DNA from: UBA5239 sp040394635
GTDB lineage: Bacteria > Verrucomicrobiota > Lentisphaeria > Victivallales > Victivallaceae
Direction: 5' to 3'
NCBI GenBank assembly: GCA_040394635.1
Contig: JBEBRW010000011.1
Location: 49,625-113,624, forward strand
Length of the DNA stretch: 64,000 bases
Positions 34,836 through 43,241 of the stretch are shown here, piece by piece. Under the pieces are notes generated by a model that ran no database searches, was not told the origin of the DNA, and saw only the letters and a list, made by a program, of their open reading frames with translations. Within the stretch, counting starts at the first letter, position 1. Every line of letters begins with the position of its first letter. The position numbers and the translations under genes are program-made.

Positions 34836-35828
34836 CTAAAACTGCATCCTGGCGATGCGTGATTTCACTTCGTCGCTGAGGATTGGTTCGGGGGCGGACT
34901 CCCAGTAGAGCCGGTTGCCGTTTTTCAGGGCCAGCGGCTTGCGGCAGGGAATGCCGAACAGTTCCTTACGGAAGGATTCCAGCCAGAGGCGTTGGGCTTC
35001 TTCGGGTGAGTATTCGCGGGGCTTGGCATCGTCCAGCGAGGCGGCGGATTCATCCGGCATGCGGCGGTAAATGATGCCGTCTTTGACGATAACGAATTTG
35101 CCGTAGTTGCTGATGATCTGGCGAGAACGCTTCTCCCAGTCTTTGTTCAGCCGGGCGCCATCGCGGACCAGGTATTCGCTCCAGAGCGCCGCGGCATCGG
35201 AGGCGGTTCCGGCAATTCCGGCGGAAACCATGAACCGGGCGGCTTCGGCGTCGCTGATGAATTCCTTCAGGCCCAGCAGTACGCGGCACATCCGGTATTT
35301 CTGTTCGGGTCCATAGCTGCCGATTCGCAGGATACCATAAACGTCAACCAGTTTCAAGTCGTTGCCGTACAGGATATTTCCGGCGTGATAATCCGGATGG
35401 TAGAAGTTCTTTTCGATCAGCTGCCGGGTCAGCACCGCCAGTTTGTCCAGCAACTCGGGGGTGATCTCCAAACGGCGCTGCCACAGGGTTTTGACGCCCG
35501 GTTCAGCGGCGGTGACCAGCATGCCCTTGACGCCCCGCCTGCCCCAACCCAGATATTGAATCACCGGGATGCCGGCGTTTTCCAGTTCAATACCGGTCTC
35601 GAATTCCAGCCGGGCGCGTGGAGAAAGCAGCTCGCGGATCTTGTCGTCGAGTTTGTGCGGAGTGAAGAGCTTGACGTAATAACGGTCGCCGACTGTGAAA
35701 ACCGTCCGCTGCGGATTGTGTTTGACCGGATTGGCGGTCATATATTTCGGATAATCATCGAACCAGCTGTCCAGCACCGCTTCCGAGCGGAGCTGCCAGT
35801 TCCACGAATTTCGCCGGACTTGAATCAT
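34836..35828 (-). CDS. Lipopolysaccharide kinase (WaaP/KdkA-like) family protein
   Basis: A 330-residue protein with a small kinase-like fold. RYYVKLFTPHK carries the ATP lysine, FYHPDYHAGNILYG corresponds to the catalytic loop (HPDYH in place of HRDLH) and LKLVDVYGI to the metal-binding DxxG/DFG region. This matches LPS heptose/Kdo kinases, which phosphorylate the inner core on the cytoplasmic face. The C-terminal 100 residues have no clear match. It follows rsmD closely in the same direction. Its ligand could also be another glycolipid. Confidence 0.72.
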   Translation of the reverse strand: MIQVRRNSWNWQLRSEAVLDSWFDDYPKYMTANPVKHNPQRTVFTVGDRYYVKLFTPHKLDDKIRELLSPRARLEFETGIELENAGIPVIQYLGWGRRGVKGMLVTAAEPGVKTLWQRRLEITPELLDKLAVLTRQLIEKNFYHPDYHAGNILYGNDLKLVDVYGILRIGSYGPEQKYRMCRVLLGLKEFISDAEAARFMVSAGIAGTASDAAALWSEYLVRDGARLNKDWEKRSRQIISNYGKFVIVKDGIIYRRMPDESAASLDDAKPREYSPEEAQRLWLESFRKELFGIPCRKPLALKNGNRLYWESAPEPILSDEVKSRIARMQF

Positions 35829-35832
35829 AACC

Positions 35833-36396
35833 TCAATCCACGATGAAAAATGAAGCGGAGCCGAGGCGGCGCACCTTGCCCGTCCGGCCCGGAATCTTGC
35901 AGATCAGAAACGCCCCGGCCGAGCCCGGCGCATCGGGCAGTTCCCAGACGATTTTCGCCTGGGCGGCCCATTCGAGGAACTCCGGCTTGGCACACAGCGC
36001 TGCAAAAAGCTCCGCCGAATCGGCATACGGCGGATCAGCGAAAATCAGGTCGGGCGACGCCATCTGGAACATATATGACGGGCAATCGAGAATATCGCCC
36101 CGGACGACCTTGGCGTCGAATTCGGCGCCGGTCTTGCGGACCCTGGCGATATTTTCCTCGATGAATTTGCAGTGCCGGAAATTTGCTTCTACGAACAAGA
36201 CTTGCGCCGCCCCCCGGCTGGCAGCTTCGAGCCCGACTCCGCCGGAACCGGCGCAGAGGTCGACCACATGGAGCCCGTCAAAATCGCGCAGGCTGTCCAT
36301 GAGGCTGCGCCTCGCCCGTACCGAAGTGGGACGCACTTCCAGTCCGGGCGGCGCCTGCAGCTTAATGCCCCGTGCTTTGCCGGAAACGATTTCCAT
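35833..36396 (-). CDS. rsmD: 16S rRNA (guanine(966)-N2)-methyltransferase RsmD
   Basis: The 187-residue SAM-dependent methyltransferase has the RsmD N-terminus (GKARGIKLQAPPGLEVRPTS), the SAM loop VVDLCAGSGGVGLEA (44-58) and the catalytic ADPPY (120-124), typical of N2-guanine/N6-adenine methylases. It modifies G966 of 16S rRNA in the small subunit. It lies between guaA (6-base gap) and the LPS-kinase-like gene, in one minus-strand run. Confidence 0.92.
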   Translation of the reverse strand: MEIVSGKARGIKLQAPPGLEVRPTSVRARRSLMDSLRDFDGLHVVDLCAGSGGVGLEAASRGAAQVLFVEANFRHCKFIEENIARVRKTGAEFDAKVVRGDILDCPSYMFQMASPDLIFADPPYADSAELFAALCAKPEFLEWAAQAKIVWELPDAPGSAGAFLICKIPGRTGKVRRLGSASFFIVD

Positions 36397-36401
36397 TCAG
36401 C

Positions 36402-37694
36402 TTATTCCCACTCGATGGTGCCCGGCGGTTTGGGAGTGATGTCGTACACCACGCGGGTCACGCCCTCCACTTCCTTGAGGATGCGGTTCGACATGGTTTC
36501 CAGCAGGTCCCACGGCAGCCGCACGACTTCGGCGGTGACGGCGTCCACGGAGTTCACCGCGCGGATCGCGACCGCATAAGCATAAGTGCGCCGGCCCTCC
36601 TTGATGCCGACCGCACGCACGGGCAGGAAGGCCACGAGAGCCTGCCAGGTCTGGTGGTACCAGCCGGATTTGATCAGTTCTTCGGTGACGATGGCGTCCG
36701 CTTCACGCAGGATTTCCAGCGTTACACGGTCGATCGCGCCGAGATGCCGGACGCCGAGGGACGGCCCCGGGAACGGGTGACGGTCAATCAGCTCGGACGG
36801 CAGGCCCAGCAGGCGGCCGACGACGCGGACTTCGTCCTTGAACAACATTTCGACCGGTTCAACCAGCTTGAAATGCATATCTTCCGGCAGGCCGCCCACA
36901 TTGTGGTGGCTCTTGATTACCCCCTCGGGGTTGCCGTCAAACGGGATGCTTTCGAGAATATCGGGATAAATGGTGCCCTGCCCCAGGAACGGCGCATTGA
37001 TTTCCTCCGCCGCTTCGGCAAAGACTTCGATGAATTCCTTGCCGATGATCTTGCGTTTCTTCTCCGGATCGTTGACGCCGGCCAGTTTGTCGAGGAAGCG
37101 GTCCGAGGCGTCAATATATTTCAGGTTCATCTTGAAATTACGGGCGAAGATTTCCTGCACGTTTTCCGCTTCGTGCTTGCGGAGCAGGCCGTGATTGACA
37201 AATACGCAGGTCAACTGGTTGCCGATCGCCTTGTGGATCATGGCCGCCACGACCGAGGAGTCGACGCCGCCGCTCAGGCCCAGCACGACTTTTTCCTTGC
37301 CCACGAGCTTGCGGATATCCTCGATGGCTTCGTCGATGAACTCTTCCATTTTCCAGCTGCCGGTGCAGCCGCATTTGTCCTTGCAGAACTTGCACATGGT
37401 TTCGATATCGTCAAGGGCAACTTCCGGCTTGGCGGCGATTTGTGCTGCGGCACCCGCGAAAATCATCGGGATTCCGAGCTCGGTGAACTTACCCAGTGCC
37501 ATGGCCGGTTTTTCCATGACCGCGTCGGCACAGACAATCAGCCCGACCGGTTTCTCCTCCATCAGCCGCGCCACTGGCACGGAGTATGGCATAACCATGG
37601 TATAGATGTGGTTGTCCCGGATGCCCCGGGCGATTTTCTGGATGCCTTCGCACCCGAAATCCAGCAAAACAACAGTTTCCTTAACATGTTTCAT
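36402..37694 (-). CDS. guaA: GMP synthase with degenerate, truncated glutamine amidotransferase domain
   Basis: Converts XMP to GMP. The ATP-pyrophosphatase domain is intact (LGLSGGVDSSVVAAMI, with SGGVDSS at 141-147) and so is the C-terminal dimerisation domain, ending PKPPGTIEWE as in normal GuaA. The N-terminal amidotransferase domain is about 100 residues instead of about 190: it starts recognisably (VVLLDFGCEGIQKIARGIRD) but the nucleophile segment usually read as GICYGMQ is FAGAAAQ, so the catalytic cysteine is absent, and the part with His and Glu is missing. A cysteine cluster (101, 104, 108, 110) occupies the joint. Total length is 430 against about 520. It should need free ammonia or a separate amidotransferase. 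Confidence 0.9.
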   Translation of the reverse strand: MKHVKETVVLLDFGCEGIQKIARGIRDNHIYTMVMPYSVPVARLMEEKPVGLIVCADAVMEKPAMALGKFTELGIPMIFAGAAAQIAAKPEVALDDIETMCKFCKDKCGCTGSWKMEEFIDEAIEDIRKLVGKEKVVLGLSGGVDSSVVAAMIHKAIGNQLTCVFVNHGLLRKHEAENVQEIFARNFKMNLKYIDASDRFLDKLAGVNDPEKKRKIIGKEFIEVFAEAAEEINAPFLGQGTIYPDILESIPFDGNPEGVIKSHHNVGGLPEDMHFKLVEPVEMLFKDEVRVVGRLLGLPSELIDRHPFPGPSLGVRHLGAIDRVTLEILREADAIVTEELIKSGWYHQTWQALVAFLPVRAVGIKEGRRTYAYAVAIRAVNSVDAVTAEVVRLPWDLLETMSNRILKEVEGVTRVVYDITPKPPGTIEWE

Positions 37695-37807
37695 CGATCG
37701 TTTCCTTTCTTATTCAATCCGGTAATATAGTCCCTGAAACCGATAAATAAAAACCCGTTTTCGATATTTTACAGATTTGAATTTTCCTATCCGTCCCATT
37801 TCCCCCG

Positions 37808-37848
37808 AAAATAAAACAGCGCGGAAATGTTGAACACTTCCGCGCTGT
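37808..37848 (-). terminator. Intrinsic terminator of rpsD
   Basis: ACAGCGCGGAA pairs with TTCCGCGCTGT, continued by TGT/ACA after one mismatch. TTTTATTTT follows on the minus strand. Confidence 0.9.
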
Positions 37849-37868
37849 GAACTTCCTGAAATCGGAAA

Positions 37869-38480
37869 TTAACGGGCGTAATACTCGATAACGCTGATGA
37901 TCTTGGCGTCGACAGGAATCTCGCCGAGTTCCGGTGCACGCACCAGAGTGATCTTCAGGGCTTCGGTGTCCACCTGCAGATAACCGGGGACAGTCACGTT
38001 GCCGGCATTGCCTTTGGCGACTTCCGCGATATTCGGGGACTTTTCGGCGCTGATCGAAACTTCGCTGCCTTCCTTCACCATATAGGATGAACGGTCGACT
38101 TTCTGGCCGTTAACCAGCACATGGCCGTGGCTGATGTACTGCTTGGCGGCAAAGATGCTCGGGGCGAAACCCGAACGGAACAGAACGGCGTCCAAGCGCT
38201 GTTCGAGGAAACGGGCCAGACGTTCGTCGGTTTTGCCGAGACCTTTCTGGGCGCGTTTGTAGATCACGCGGAGCTGTTCTTCAGAAACACCGTAGTGCAT
38301 ACGCAGTTTCTGTTTTTCCATCATCAGTTCGCCGTAGGTGGAAAGTTTCTTCTTGCGGCCGGTTTTGCCATGGGGGCCGGCGGGGTACGGGCGCTTTACG
38401 CTCGGGCACTTGGGGTTGCCCCAGATGCACTGACCGATACGGCGGCACAATTTGTGTTTTGCTCGACTTGCAGTTGCCAT
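37869..38480 (-). CDS. rpsD: 30S ribosomal protein S4
   Basis: 203 residues. The N-terminal part holds HKLCRRIGQCIWGNPKCPS, a reduced set of cysteines compared with the zinc-binding S4 type, then RPYPAGPHGKTGRKKKLSTYG. The S4 RNA-binding domain lies at about 90-155 (RLDAVLFRSGFAPSIFAAKQ, SHGHVLVNGQKVDR). S4 starts assembly of the 30S body. The gene stands alone, outside any ribosomal protein operon, with its own promoter, terminator and structured leader, an arrangement also known for Bacillus rpsD. AAGGAG precedes the ATG. Confidence 0.96.
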   Translation of the reverse strand: MATASRAKHKLCRRIGQCIWGNPKCPSVKRPYPAGPHGKTGRKKKLSTYGELMMEKQKLRMHYGVSEEQLRVIYKRAQKGLGKTDERLARFLEQRLDAVLFRSGFAPSIFAAKQYISHGHVLVNGQKVDRSSYMVKEGSEVSISAEKSPNIAEVAKGNAGNVTVPGYLQVDTEALKITLVRAPELGEIPVDAKIISVIEYYAR

Positions 38481-38514
38481 CCCTTTTCTCCTTGTTTAAA
38501 GGTTGTGACTTACA

Positions 38515-38555
38515 CAGCGACAGGTGTCAAGCCTCAAAAATGGGGCCTGCCGCTG
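38515..38555 (-). promoter_or_regulatory. Hairpin leader of rpsD, possible S4 autoregulatory element
   Basis: In the minus-strand transcript CAGCGGCAGG pairs with CCTGTCGCTG (10 pairs, one G-U), with an inner GGC/GCC pairing. The helix lies between the promoter and the rpsD ribosome binding site, about 35 bases before the start codon. Confidence 0.5.
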
Positions 38556-38577
38556 TTTCTAAAAAAACAGAACAGTT

Positions 38578-38605
38578 AATATACCCGGACCGAAGCGAAT
38601 TACAA
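38578..38605 (-). promoter_or_regulatory. Promoter of rpsD
   Basis: On the minus strand, TTGTAA (38605-38600) and TATATT (38583-38578) are 16 bases apart, about 100 bases upstream of the start codon. Confidence 0.6.
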
Positions 38606-38685
38606 GGGTAATAATGACAAAATTCAGAAAAAAAGCAGCAAGCAGAATATTTCATGCCAATTTCATGTTTTTTTCGGAAACAGTA

Positions 38686-38714
38686 TAGACTTTTATAATA
38701 TTTTTTGTTATAAT
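38686..38714 (+). promoter_or_regulatory. Promoter of the secreted Cys-rich protein gene
   Basis: TAGACT (38686-38691) and TATAAT (38709-38714) are spaced by 17 bases, 41 bases before the ATG. Confidence 0.6.
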
Positions 38715-38755
38715 ATAGATGTACAAAAATTTATTACGAAAGCAGTAGTGTTTCC

Positions 38756-39364
38756 ATGAGCAAAAAATTATTATTTTTACTTTTGATCAGTATAACCGCG
38801 TTCGCCGGCATAAGCAGTTTCGCCCAGGACGCCAAAAAGGAAGAAAAAGAGAAATATCCGGTCGCCCCCAGCAGGAAAATGATCGAAGCGATGCTGAAGG
38901 AACTTGCTGCCAGGCAAATCCAGGTCCAGGAAAAAGCGGCGGTGGCCCAGGCGGTAGAGCAACTCCCGGAGTCTGTCACGTATCATTGCGAACTGTGTAC
39001 CAATGACACCGTGCACAAGCGCCCCCCGATCGCCACCCGCAGCAGCATGTGGCCGATTTCACACCTGAAGCACGACCGTGAACAGGTCGCCGCCCTCAGT
39101 AAATATTGCAAACTGGAAATGTTCCTGGATGAAGAAGGCTTCTGTGGGAGCTGTACCAAGGGCAAACTCCGGGACAGACCCCTGATCGTGGTCATCCTCA
39201 ATCAGGAGGAAGCGCGAAATGAATTGCAGGAAAACGACTTGCGGGTCCTGGATGCCTTTTTTCGCGGCAAGGACGATGTCGATATTCAGCGCGGCACCAA
39301 TTATCAGAGTGAGCCCCTGCGCAATTATATTCCACGCATCCGCCGCCTTCTTATTCCCCGATAA
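38756..39364 (+). CDS. Hypothetical secreted protein with two CxxC motifs
   Basis: A 202-residue protein. The first 23 residues are a classical signal peptide ending at SFA before QDAKK. A charged, helical part follows, then CELC near 78-81 and CGSC near 130-133, with further cysteines including one in KYCKLE. The pattern could bind zinc or haem, or form disulfides in the periplasm; a CxxCH haem site is not present. The C-terminal part (RPLIVVILNQEEARNELQEN) is alpha/beta-like. I do not recognise a family. It has a good promoter and stands alone. Confidence 0.7.
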   Translation: MSKKLLFLLLISITAFAGISSFAQDAKKEEKEKYPVAPSRKMIEAMLKELAARQIQVQEKAAVAQAVEQLPESVTYHCELCTNDTVHKRPPIATRSSMWPISHLKHDREQVAALSKYCKLEMFLDEEGFCGSCTKGKLRDRPLIVVILNQEEARNELQENDLRVLDAFFRGKDDVDIQRGTNYQSEPLRNYIPRIRRLLIPR

Positions 39365-39447
39365 TCGCATTATCCGGTTTGAAATCACCGCTTTCCCGGC
39401 TTATTTTATTATATTCTGATGTAAACCTGTAAAGCGGAATTATTGCG

Positions 39448-41928
39448 ATGAAAAAAATACTTGTTTGTCTGGCCGGCATGCTTATTGCCGGGATCAGTGC
39501 CCAGAACGTAATCCTGCCTGCCGGCCGGTTGAGCTTCCTCCGGTTCGACGAAAAGCCCGAACTCCTGATCGCCGTCAAACCGACGCAGGACCTGAGCAAG
39601 GTCAAAATCACCTGCAGCATGGCCGGTTATGAGAAGTCCAGTACGGTGGCGTCCATCAAAGCCGATCCCGGCGATATTGTCGCGGTGCCGATCGAAACCA
39701 ATCTCCGCCCCGGGGCCTACCAGGCCACCATCACCGTCAGCGCCGGAGATACAGCCGTGGCTACCCAGGAATTCAAGATCCTGATCGTATCGGATGACCA
39801 GCCGGAATTCCCTGTCATCATGCTGGACAACGGCAGCCCGGACAAACTGCAGCAGATCGGCTTCACCCACGCGGTAGTAAATGCCACCGCGCAACTGAAC
39901 GGCAAGGCCGACATTTACAATACGCTGAAAGTCAATCACCAGCTGGACGAACTTATGAAGAAACAGCTCCTCGGGATCGATCTTTTTGATTTCACGCTCG
40001 GCCTGAAGGATAAATACCCCCGCCTCGACCAGGAGCACAATCCCTATTCACCGGTTAATACCGAGGCGTCCAATCCCGAAGTCCTGAAGCTCACGGAACA
40101 GGCCGCCGAACTCACGGCCAAAACATTCGGGGGCCACCCTGCCCTCGCCGGCGTCTGGATCAATCCCGGTGCCAGAAATAACACCAATCCCTCGTTCGGC
40201 GCCACCGAGCCCGCCGCCTTCAAAAAATCGGCCGCCATGGGTATTCCCGCCGAGGTTACCTCGGCATTTTGCCCAAACTACCAAATGCTGAAGGATTTTC
40301 CCGGCAGCCGCATCATTCCCGATAAATATCCGCTGTGGACGTATTACCACTGGTTCTGGACCACCGGCGACGGTTGGAACCGCCTGCAGAGCGCGGTCAA
40401 CGATTCTTATTATGCCCATATCCGCCGCCCATTCCTTACCCTGACCGATTCCATGCTCACACCGCCCTCGTTCCGCTATCCGGAGAGCCATGTCGACTGC
40501 TTCACCCATGCCGGTTACTGTACACCCGAGCCGTTGCTCGCCGCTTATTACGCGGACCGCCTGATCGCGGTCGGCAGCGGTGGCGACCAGCCCCGCATGA
40601 CCATGCCGTCGCTCCCCGGCGGCTGGAGCCGCAGCATCGTTGCCCCCGGCGCGCTGGCCACCCCGGTCAAGCCGCTCTGGCTGGAGCAGCAGCCGGATTC
40701 CGAGACAATCACCATTGCGCCGGATTATCTCCGAGAAATGTTCTGGCTGGCGGTTTCGCGCAAGATCGACGGCCTTATCTACACGGACTACGGTTCACTG
40801 GTCGAGGAACTTGACGGTGACGACTGCAACTACACCACCCACGACGCCCGGACCATCCTGAAAGAGTTGATCAACAAAGTGGTTACCCCGCTCGGCCCGC
40901 TGTTCCGCAAACTGCCGGAGAACAAACCGGAAATCCTGATCCTGCACAGTGCCGCGTCGCAGATTTTCGCCGAGGACCATGCCCGCTGGATTGCCGACCT
41001 GCATCAGGCCCTGCAGTGGGGCAATTTCAACGTCGGGATTATTTATGAGGACCAGATTCGCAAGGGCGGGCTGAAAGACACCAAAATCCTGGCCATGCCC
41101 GGCTGCGAGGTACTGAACGCCGATGTTTACGAGGAAATCAAAAAGTTCCAGAAACAGCAGGCAGGACTCATCATCGCCGATGAATTCCTGGTGCCCGGAC
41201 TGGTTCCCGACCTGATGATCCGTTCCCGGAAGCGCACGGATAATTCCGTCGAGGACAAAGCGGCTTTCCAGCGCCTCGGCGCCGACCTGCGCAAGGCCCT
41301 CGAGCCGCACTTCAAACCCTACGCGACGACGGAAAACAGCGACCTGATCATCCGGGTACGCTCGTACAAAAGCGCCGATTATGTGTTTGTGATCAACGAC
41401 AAGCGGACCTTCGGCGAATATGTCGGCCCCTGGGGCAAGGTCCAGGAACGCGGCCAGAGCAATGAAGGCAATATCTACGTCGGCCGTGCCATGAATTACG
41501 GTTACGACCTGGTTTCGGGTATGCACCTCAAGGTCGCCAACCGCAACGACAGTTCGGGATTTTTCTGTGATTTCGATAACAGCGGCGGCCGGGTGTTCCT
41601 GCTCCTGCCCGAGGAAATCAACGAAGTCGTCCTCGAAGCGCCCGCCGACCTCGAAACCGCCGAGCTCAAGGCCACGGTCAAAGTGCTCAATCACCGCAAA
41701 AAACCGGTCGAGGCTTTATTGCCGATGGAAGTCTTCCTGTACGGTTCGGACGACGCAGTGCTGGACGGCAGCGGTTATTATTGCGCGACGGACGGCGTAC
41801 TGCAGCTGAATTTCAAGCTCCCGCTCAATGAACCGGCCGGCGACCTGAAACTGACCGTGAAAGATCTCGCCTCCGGCAAGAACGCAATCGCCACCATCGG
41901 CCACAAAAGCAAAACCGTTAAGAATTAA
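39448..41928 (+). CDS. Large secreted protein of unknown function, glycosidase-like layout
   Basis: 826 residues with a signal peptide (residues 1-18, ending GISA before QN). An N-terminal beta-sandwich (about 20-120) is followed by a region that may be a TIM barrel (about 130-470, with HYHWFWTTGDGW and a run of aromatic and acidic residues), an alpha/beta domain (about 490-600, TKILAMPGCEVLNADVYEEI) like the amidotransferase-fold domain of some glycosidases, and C-terminal beta domains. I could not assign a GH family or catalytic pair. Its last residues (TVKN) come from GTTAAGAATTAA, shared with the end of mazG. Confidence 0.65.
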   Translation: MKKILVCLAGMLIAGISAQNVILPAGRLSFLRFDEKPELLIAVKPTQDLSKVKITCSMAGYEKSSTVASIKADPGDIVAVPIETNLRPGAYQATITVSAGDTAVATQEFKILIVSDDQPEFPVIMLDNGSPDKLQQIGFTHAVVNATAQLNGKADIYNTLKVNHQLDELMKKQLLGIDLFDFTLGLKDKYPRLDQEHNPYSPVNTEASNPEVLKLTEQAAELTAKTFGGHPALAGVWINPGARNNTNPSFGATEPAAFKKSAAMGIPAEVTSAFCPNYQMLKDFPGSRIIPDKYPLWTYYHWFWTTGDGWNRLQSAVNDSYYAHIRRPFLTLTDSMLTPPSFRYPESHVDCFTHAGYCTPEPLLAAYYADRLIAVGSGGDQPRMTMPSLPGGWSRSIVAPGALATPVKPLWLEQQPDSETITIAPDYLREMFWLAVSRKIDGLIYTDYGSLVEELDGDDCNYTTHDARTILKELINKVVTPLGPLFRKLPENKPEILILHSAASQIFAEDHARWIADLHQALQWGNFNVGIIYEDQIRKGGLKDTKILAMPGCEVLNADVYEEIKKFQKQQAGLIIADEFLVPGLVPDLMIRSRKRTDNSVEDKAAFQRLGADLRKALEPHFKPYATTENSDLIIRVRSYKSADYVFVINDKRTFGEYVGPWGKVQERGQSNEGNIYVGRAMNYGYDLVSGMHLKVANRNDSSGFFCDFDNSGGRVFLLLPEEINEVVLEAPADLETAELKATVKVLNHRKKPVEALLPMEVFLYGSDDAVLDGSGYYCATDGVLQLNFKLPLNEPAGDLKLTVKDLASGKNAIATIGHKSKTVKN

Positions 41929-41938
41929 CACTGCCAAT

Positions 41939-41967
41939 GCGAGGAACGCTACAGGTCATGCGGCCTG
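41939..41967. repeat. Second copy of the hydF-downstream palindrome
   Basis: Carries GCGAGGAAC and the hairpin CAGGTC-ATGC-GGCCTG. The reverse complement of the hairpin matches the one at 29064-29079 at 15 of 16 bases, so the two intergenic sites share a repeat. Confidence 0.6.
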
Positions 41968-41977
41968 CAGGGGAAGC

Positions 41978-42000
41978 ACGAGGGGCGTGGGGCCCCTCGT
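41978..42000. terminator. Hairpin between convergent genes
   Basis: ACGAGGGGC pairs with GCCCCTCGT around a 5-base loop, 11 bases past the end of the convergent argJ. It can serve both strands, although T-runs are weak. Confidence 0.65.
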
Positions 42001-42011
42001 ATTCATTCTAA

Positions 42012-43241
42012 TTACGTAGTATACTCGGCGTTGATCTTGACGTATTCGTAGGTCAGGTCCGAGGTCCAGATGTTGTATGCGGCGTCACCGGCATTCAGGT
42101 GGCAGGAAATGGTGAATTCCTTGCCGGCCATTTCGGCTGCCAGAACTTTTTCCGGAGTGCCGGCATCCTTGCCCTGCTTGATCACCGGTTTGTCGTTATA
42201 AAACACATCGACGTTTTCCTGTTCGAACTGAGCGCCGGAGTAACCCAGCGCCGCGGCCACGCGGCCCCAGTTCGGATCGCCGCCGAACCAGGCGGTTTTG
42301 CAAAGCATGGAGTTGGCGACGGCGCGGGCGGCTTTTTCCGCGTCTTCGCGATTACGCGCGCCGAGAATGTCCACGGTCACCAGTTTGGTGGCGCCTTCGC
42401 CGTCGCGAACCATGGCCAGGGCCAGGTGCTTCATCAACATGCCGAGAGCATCACTGAAAAGCGCGGCCTCCGGGGAACCCTTGGCGATTTCCACGCCGGA
42501 CTTGCCGTTGGCCATGAGGATGCAGGTGTCGTTGGTACTCATATCGTTGTCGATGGTGATGCGGTTGAAGGAACCATCCACGCCGTTCTCCAGCATGCCG
42601 GCTAGCAGCGCGTTGTCCATCTTCGCATCAGTAGTGATGTAACAGAGCATGGTGGCGTGCGGCAATACCATTTTCGGGGAGATCATCCCGGCGCCCTTGG
42701 TCATGCCGCCGATGGAAATCTTCTTGCCGTTGACTTCAAATGTCACCGCCGCGCTTTTCGGCACGGTGTCGGTGGTCATGATCGCACGCGCGGCTTCCTG
42801 CCCGCCGTCGCTACGCAGGGCCTTGGCCGCCAGCGATACGCCGTTCAGTATCTTTTCCATGTTCAAATTGACCCCGATCCGGCCGGTGGAGGAGACCATG
42901 ACGGCTTCCGGGGCGATGTTCAGCGACGCCGCCACGGCTTCGGTGGTTTTCTGGGCGTTTTCCAGGCCGGGCTTGCCGGTACAGGCATTGGCGTTGCCGC
43001 TGTTCACGATCACGGCCTGCATGACTTTGCTTTCCAGCACGCGCTTGCGGCAGAGCTGGACGGGAGCCGCCGCGAAAATGCAGCTGGTAAAGGCTCCGGC
43101 GAAATTGGCCGGAACTTCGGAATAGAGCATGGCCATATCGGCCTTGCCGCTGGCTTTGAGCCCGGCGGTGACCCCGCAGGCTTTGAATCCGGCAGGGGTT
43201 GTGACGCTGCCGTTTTCCACAAATTCGATTTTATTATTCAT
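42012..43241 (-). CDS. argJ: Bifunctional glutamate N-acetyltransferase/amino-acid acetyltransferase
   Basis: The ATG at 43241 has GGAG 9 bases upstream and overlaps the queF stop; ATG 43256 is possible. The 409-residue protein moves acetyl groups from N-acetylornithine to glutamate in the cyclic arginine pathway. Signatures are VNSGNANACTG (oxyanion and substrate loop), TKGAGMISPKM, and the self-cleavage site PHATMLCYITTDA, where the precursor splits before the Thr to give the two subunits. No other arg gene is in the window. It follows queF, apparently without functional connection. Confidence 0.94.
   Translation of the reverse strand: MNNKIEFVENGSVTTPAGFKACGVTAGLKASGKADMAMLYSEVPANFAGAFTSCIFAAAPVQLCRKRVLESKVMQAVIVNSGNANACTGKPGLENAQKTTEAVAASLNIAPEAVMVSSTGRIGVNLNMEKILNGVSLAAKALRSDGGQEAARAIMTTDTVPKSAAVTFEVNGKKISIGGMTKGAGMISPKMVLPHATMLCYITTDAKMDNALLAGMLENGVDGSFNRITIDNDMSTNDTCILMANGKSGVEIAKGSPEAALFSDALGMLMKHLALAMVRDGEGATKLVTVDILGARNREDAEKAARAVANSMLCKTAWFGGDPNWGRVAAALGYSGAQFEQENVDVFYNDKPVIKQGKDAGTPEKVLAAEMAGKEFTISCHLNAGDAAYNIWTSDLTYEYVKINAEYTT

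Noticed and set aside
36402..37694. Frameshift or truncation artefact in guaA
   Set aside because: The degenerate amidotransferase part starts with a recognisable family N-terminus and is in frame with the synthetase; sequence upstream of the ATG shows no further GuaA coding.
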